DNA of 64,000 bases from Planctomycetota bacterium (GTDB taxonomy: Bacteria; Planctomycetota; UBA8742; UBA2392), in NCBI GenBank assembly GCA_015075515.1, contig JABTUE010000003.1, positions 248,001-312,000 on the forward strand. The letters run 5' to 3'. The notes beneath the pieces were generated by a model. It saw nothing but the letters and a program-made list of their open reading frames with translations, did not search any database and was not told the DNA's origin. A program made the translations under genes and the position numbers. This document shows positions 62,155-64,000 of the stretch, one piece after another (within the stretch, counting starts at the first letter, position 1; each line of letters begins with the position of its first letter).

Positions 62155-62361
62155 GTCCTCTCCTTGCGTCCATTGGGCCGAACCGGGAACAACCCGGAAC
62201 CGGCCAACACAGAAAGCCCCAGACCTGTGGTTCAGGCCGGCGGACGGAAGGAGCGACACAAACGGAAAATGGTTATTCGCACCGACCGGCCGTCAGCCGG
62301 TCCACTCAGCGAAAACCCATGACAAACCTTGGCGTGATACCCCGCACCTCAGACTCCGCAA
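62155..62361 (-). promoter_or_regulatory. phnD promoter and long structured leader
   Basis: The 414 bases between phnD and atpA hold no gene I can support. On the minus strand TTGCGG (62356-62361), 16 bases, TATCAC (62334-62339) is a plausible promoter, giving a leader of about 170 bases. The leader contains a 7-bp hairpin (GACCGGC/GCCGGTC, 62284-62302) and a nested hairpin close to the start (CCGGG/CCCGG, 62183-62197, within an outer GGCCG/CGGCC). It matches no riboswitch class that I recognise. The part nearer atpA (62362-62516) is GC-rich without clear features. Confidence 0.4.
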
Positions 62362-62516
62362 AAGGGCCGGCCACGCCGGGAATTGACCCGACTCAATAGC
62401 CGTGACACAGAAGCTGGCCCCTTTGCATGCTGCAATCCTAGGTTCAGCCCTCCGGCGCGCAACCGGAAAGGCCGTATGTACGTGGCGGCAGCCGGCCCTG
62501 GCTTACGCCGGCCGGC

Positions 62517-62552
62517 CAAAACAAACCCCGCCCGGTGCCGGACGGGGTTTGT
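62517..62552 (-). terminator. Terminator of the atpA transcript
   Basis: ACAAACCCCG/CGGGGTTTGT, a perfect 10-bp stem (62521-62530, 62543-62552) with a 12-base GC-rich loop, continues on the minus strand into TTTT. It lies 16 bases after the atpA stop. Confidence 0.85.
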
Positions 62553-62568
62553 GGTCGTTGTGTCACGA

Positions 62569-64000
<1,432 letters not shown>

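Noticed and set aside
62155..62568. Cobalamin-type riboswitch or tRNA-Sec in the phnD-atpA gap
   Set aside because: No B12-box-like sequence and no tRNA cloverleaf with a TCA anticodon could be found on either strand. Only hairpins and the atpA terminator are visible.

Overview
The window is a GC-rich, gene-dense stretch of chromosome from a Gram-negative bacterium. It encodes an outer-membrane beta-barrel, an RND exporter, TatA, complex I and F-type ATP synthase subunits, and many secreted proteins with Sec signal peptides. The style resembles Planctomycetota: UbiD- and UbiA-family enzymes that fit a futalosine-type menaquinone pathway, families of secreted HtrA-like, retropepsin-like and TlpA-like proteins, a matrixin-type protease with a MYXO-CTERM-like tail, and F1 ATPase genes at two loci. 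The phylum is an inference; no 16S rRNA is present. I see no CRISPR array, prophage or intact insertion sequence. One tRNA (Leu, CAG) is present.

Layout. 1-854 is rpsB (partial, minus). 1248-3939 is a three-gene plus-strand operon of membrane-anchored coiled-coil proteins. 4126-7977 holds three consecutive HtrA-like proteins, of which only the third keeps a full catalytic triad. 8026-13910 (minus) has a UbiD-family decarboxylase, a large TPR protein and a zinc-ribbon membrane protein. 14077-17998 has tatA, tRNA-Leu, purB, a ThiD2-ThiE fusion and a secreted protein. 17999-23685 has the matrixin-like protease with a small secreted partner, an outer-membrane barrel and a double-retropepsin/PDZ protein. 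23907-28856 has a Fis-type regulator, a CysO/MoaD-like sulfur carrier, hom and thrB. 28860-32710 (minus) is an operon of three TlpA-like thioredoxin paralogues plus pcm. 32863-38342 has an ABC-F ATPase, a trypsin-like protease, a beta-propeller lipoprotein and sfsA. 38343-46129 is a divergent type II fatty-acid/polyketide-like cluster. 46271-48907 holds two unrecognised exported proteins in less GC-biased DNA. 49077-51765 has atpD, a TM2 protein, atpC and another small membrane protein. 51762-58069 has a DinB protein, an RND exporter and nuoG. 58079-62154 (minus) is a phosphonate-type phnD-phnC-phnE transporter. 62569-64000 is atpA (partial, minus).

The most notable observation is the first gene of the thioredoxin operon (31712-32710, minus). 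Its frame is interrupted once, by a TGA codon exactly where the first cysteine of the CGPC redox motif belongs, as shown by the adjacent Cys-containing paralogue. A 13-bp stem-loop with a GUU loop begins a few bases after that TGA, at the spacing known for bacterial SECIS elements. The simplest reading is a secreted UGPC selenoprotein next to its CGPC paralogue and a third paralogue with no redox cysteines. TGA also ends this same gene and many others here, so the code is not globally reassigned.

The second notable region is the 38-46 kb cluster: a FabB-like ketosynthase, a FabG reductase and a CrtI/RetSat-like oxidoreductase on one strand, and ACP, ketosynthase, a GxxExxY-family protein without its nuclease residues, a ketosynthase-like protein without active-site histidines, and a UbiA prenyltransferase on the other. 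Degenerate heptanucleotide repeats occur at three places, two of them running up to or into a start codon.
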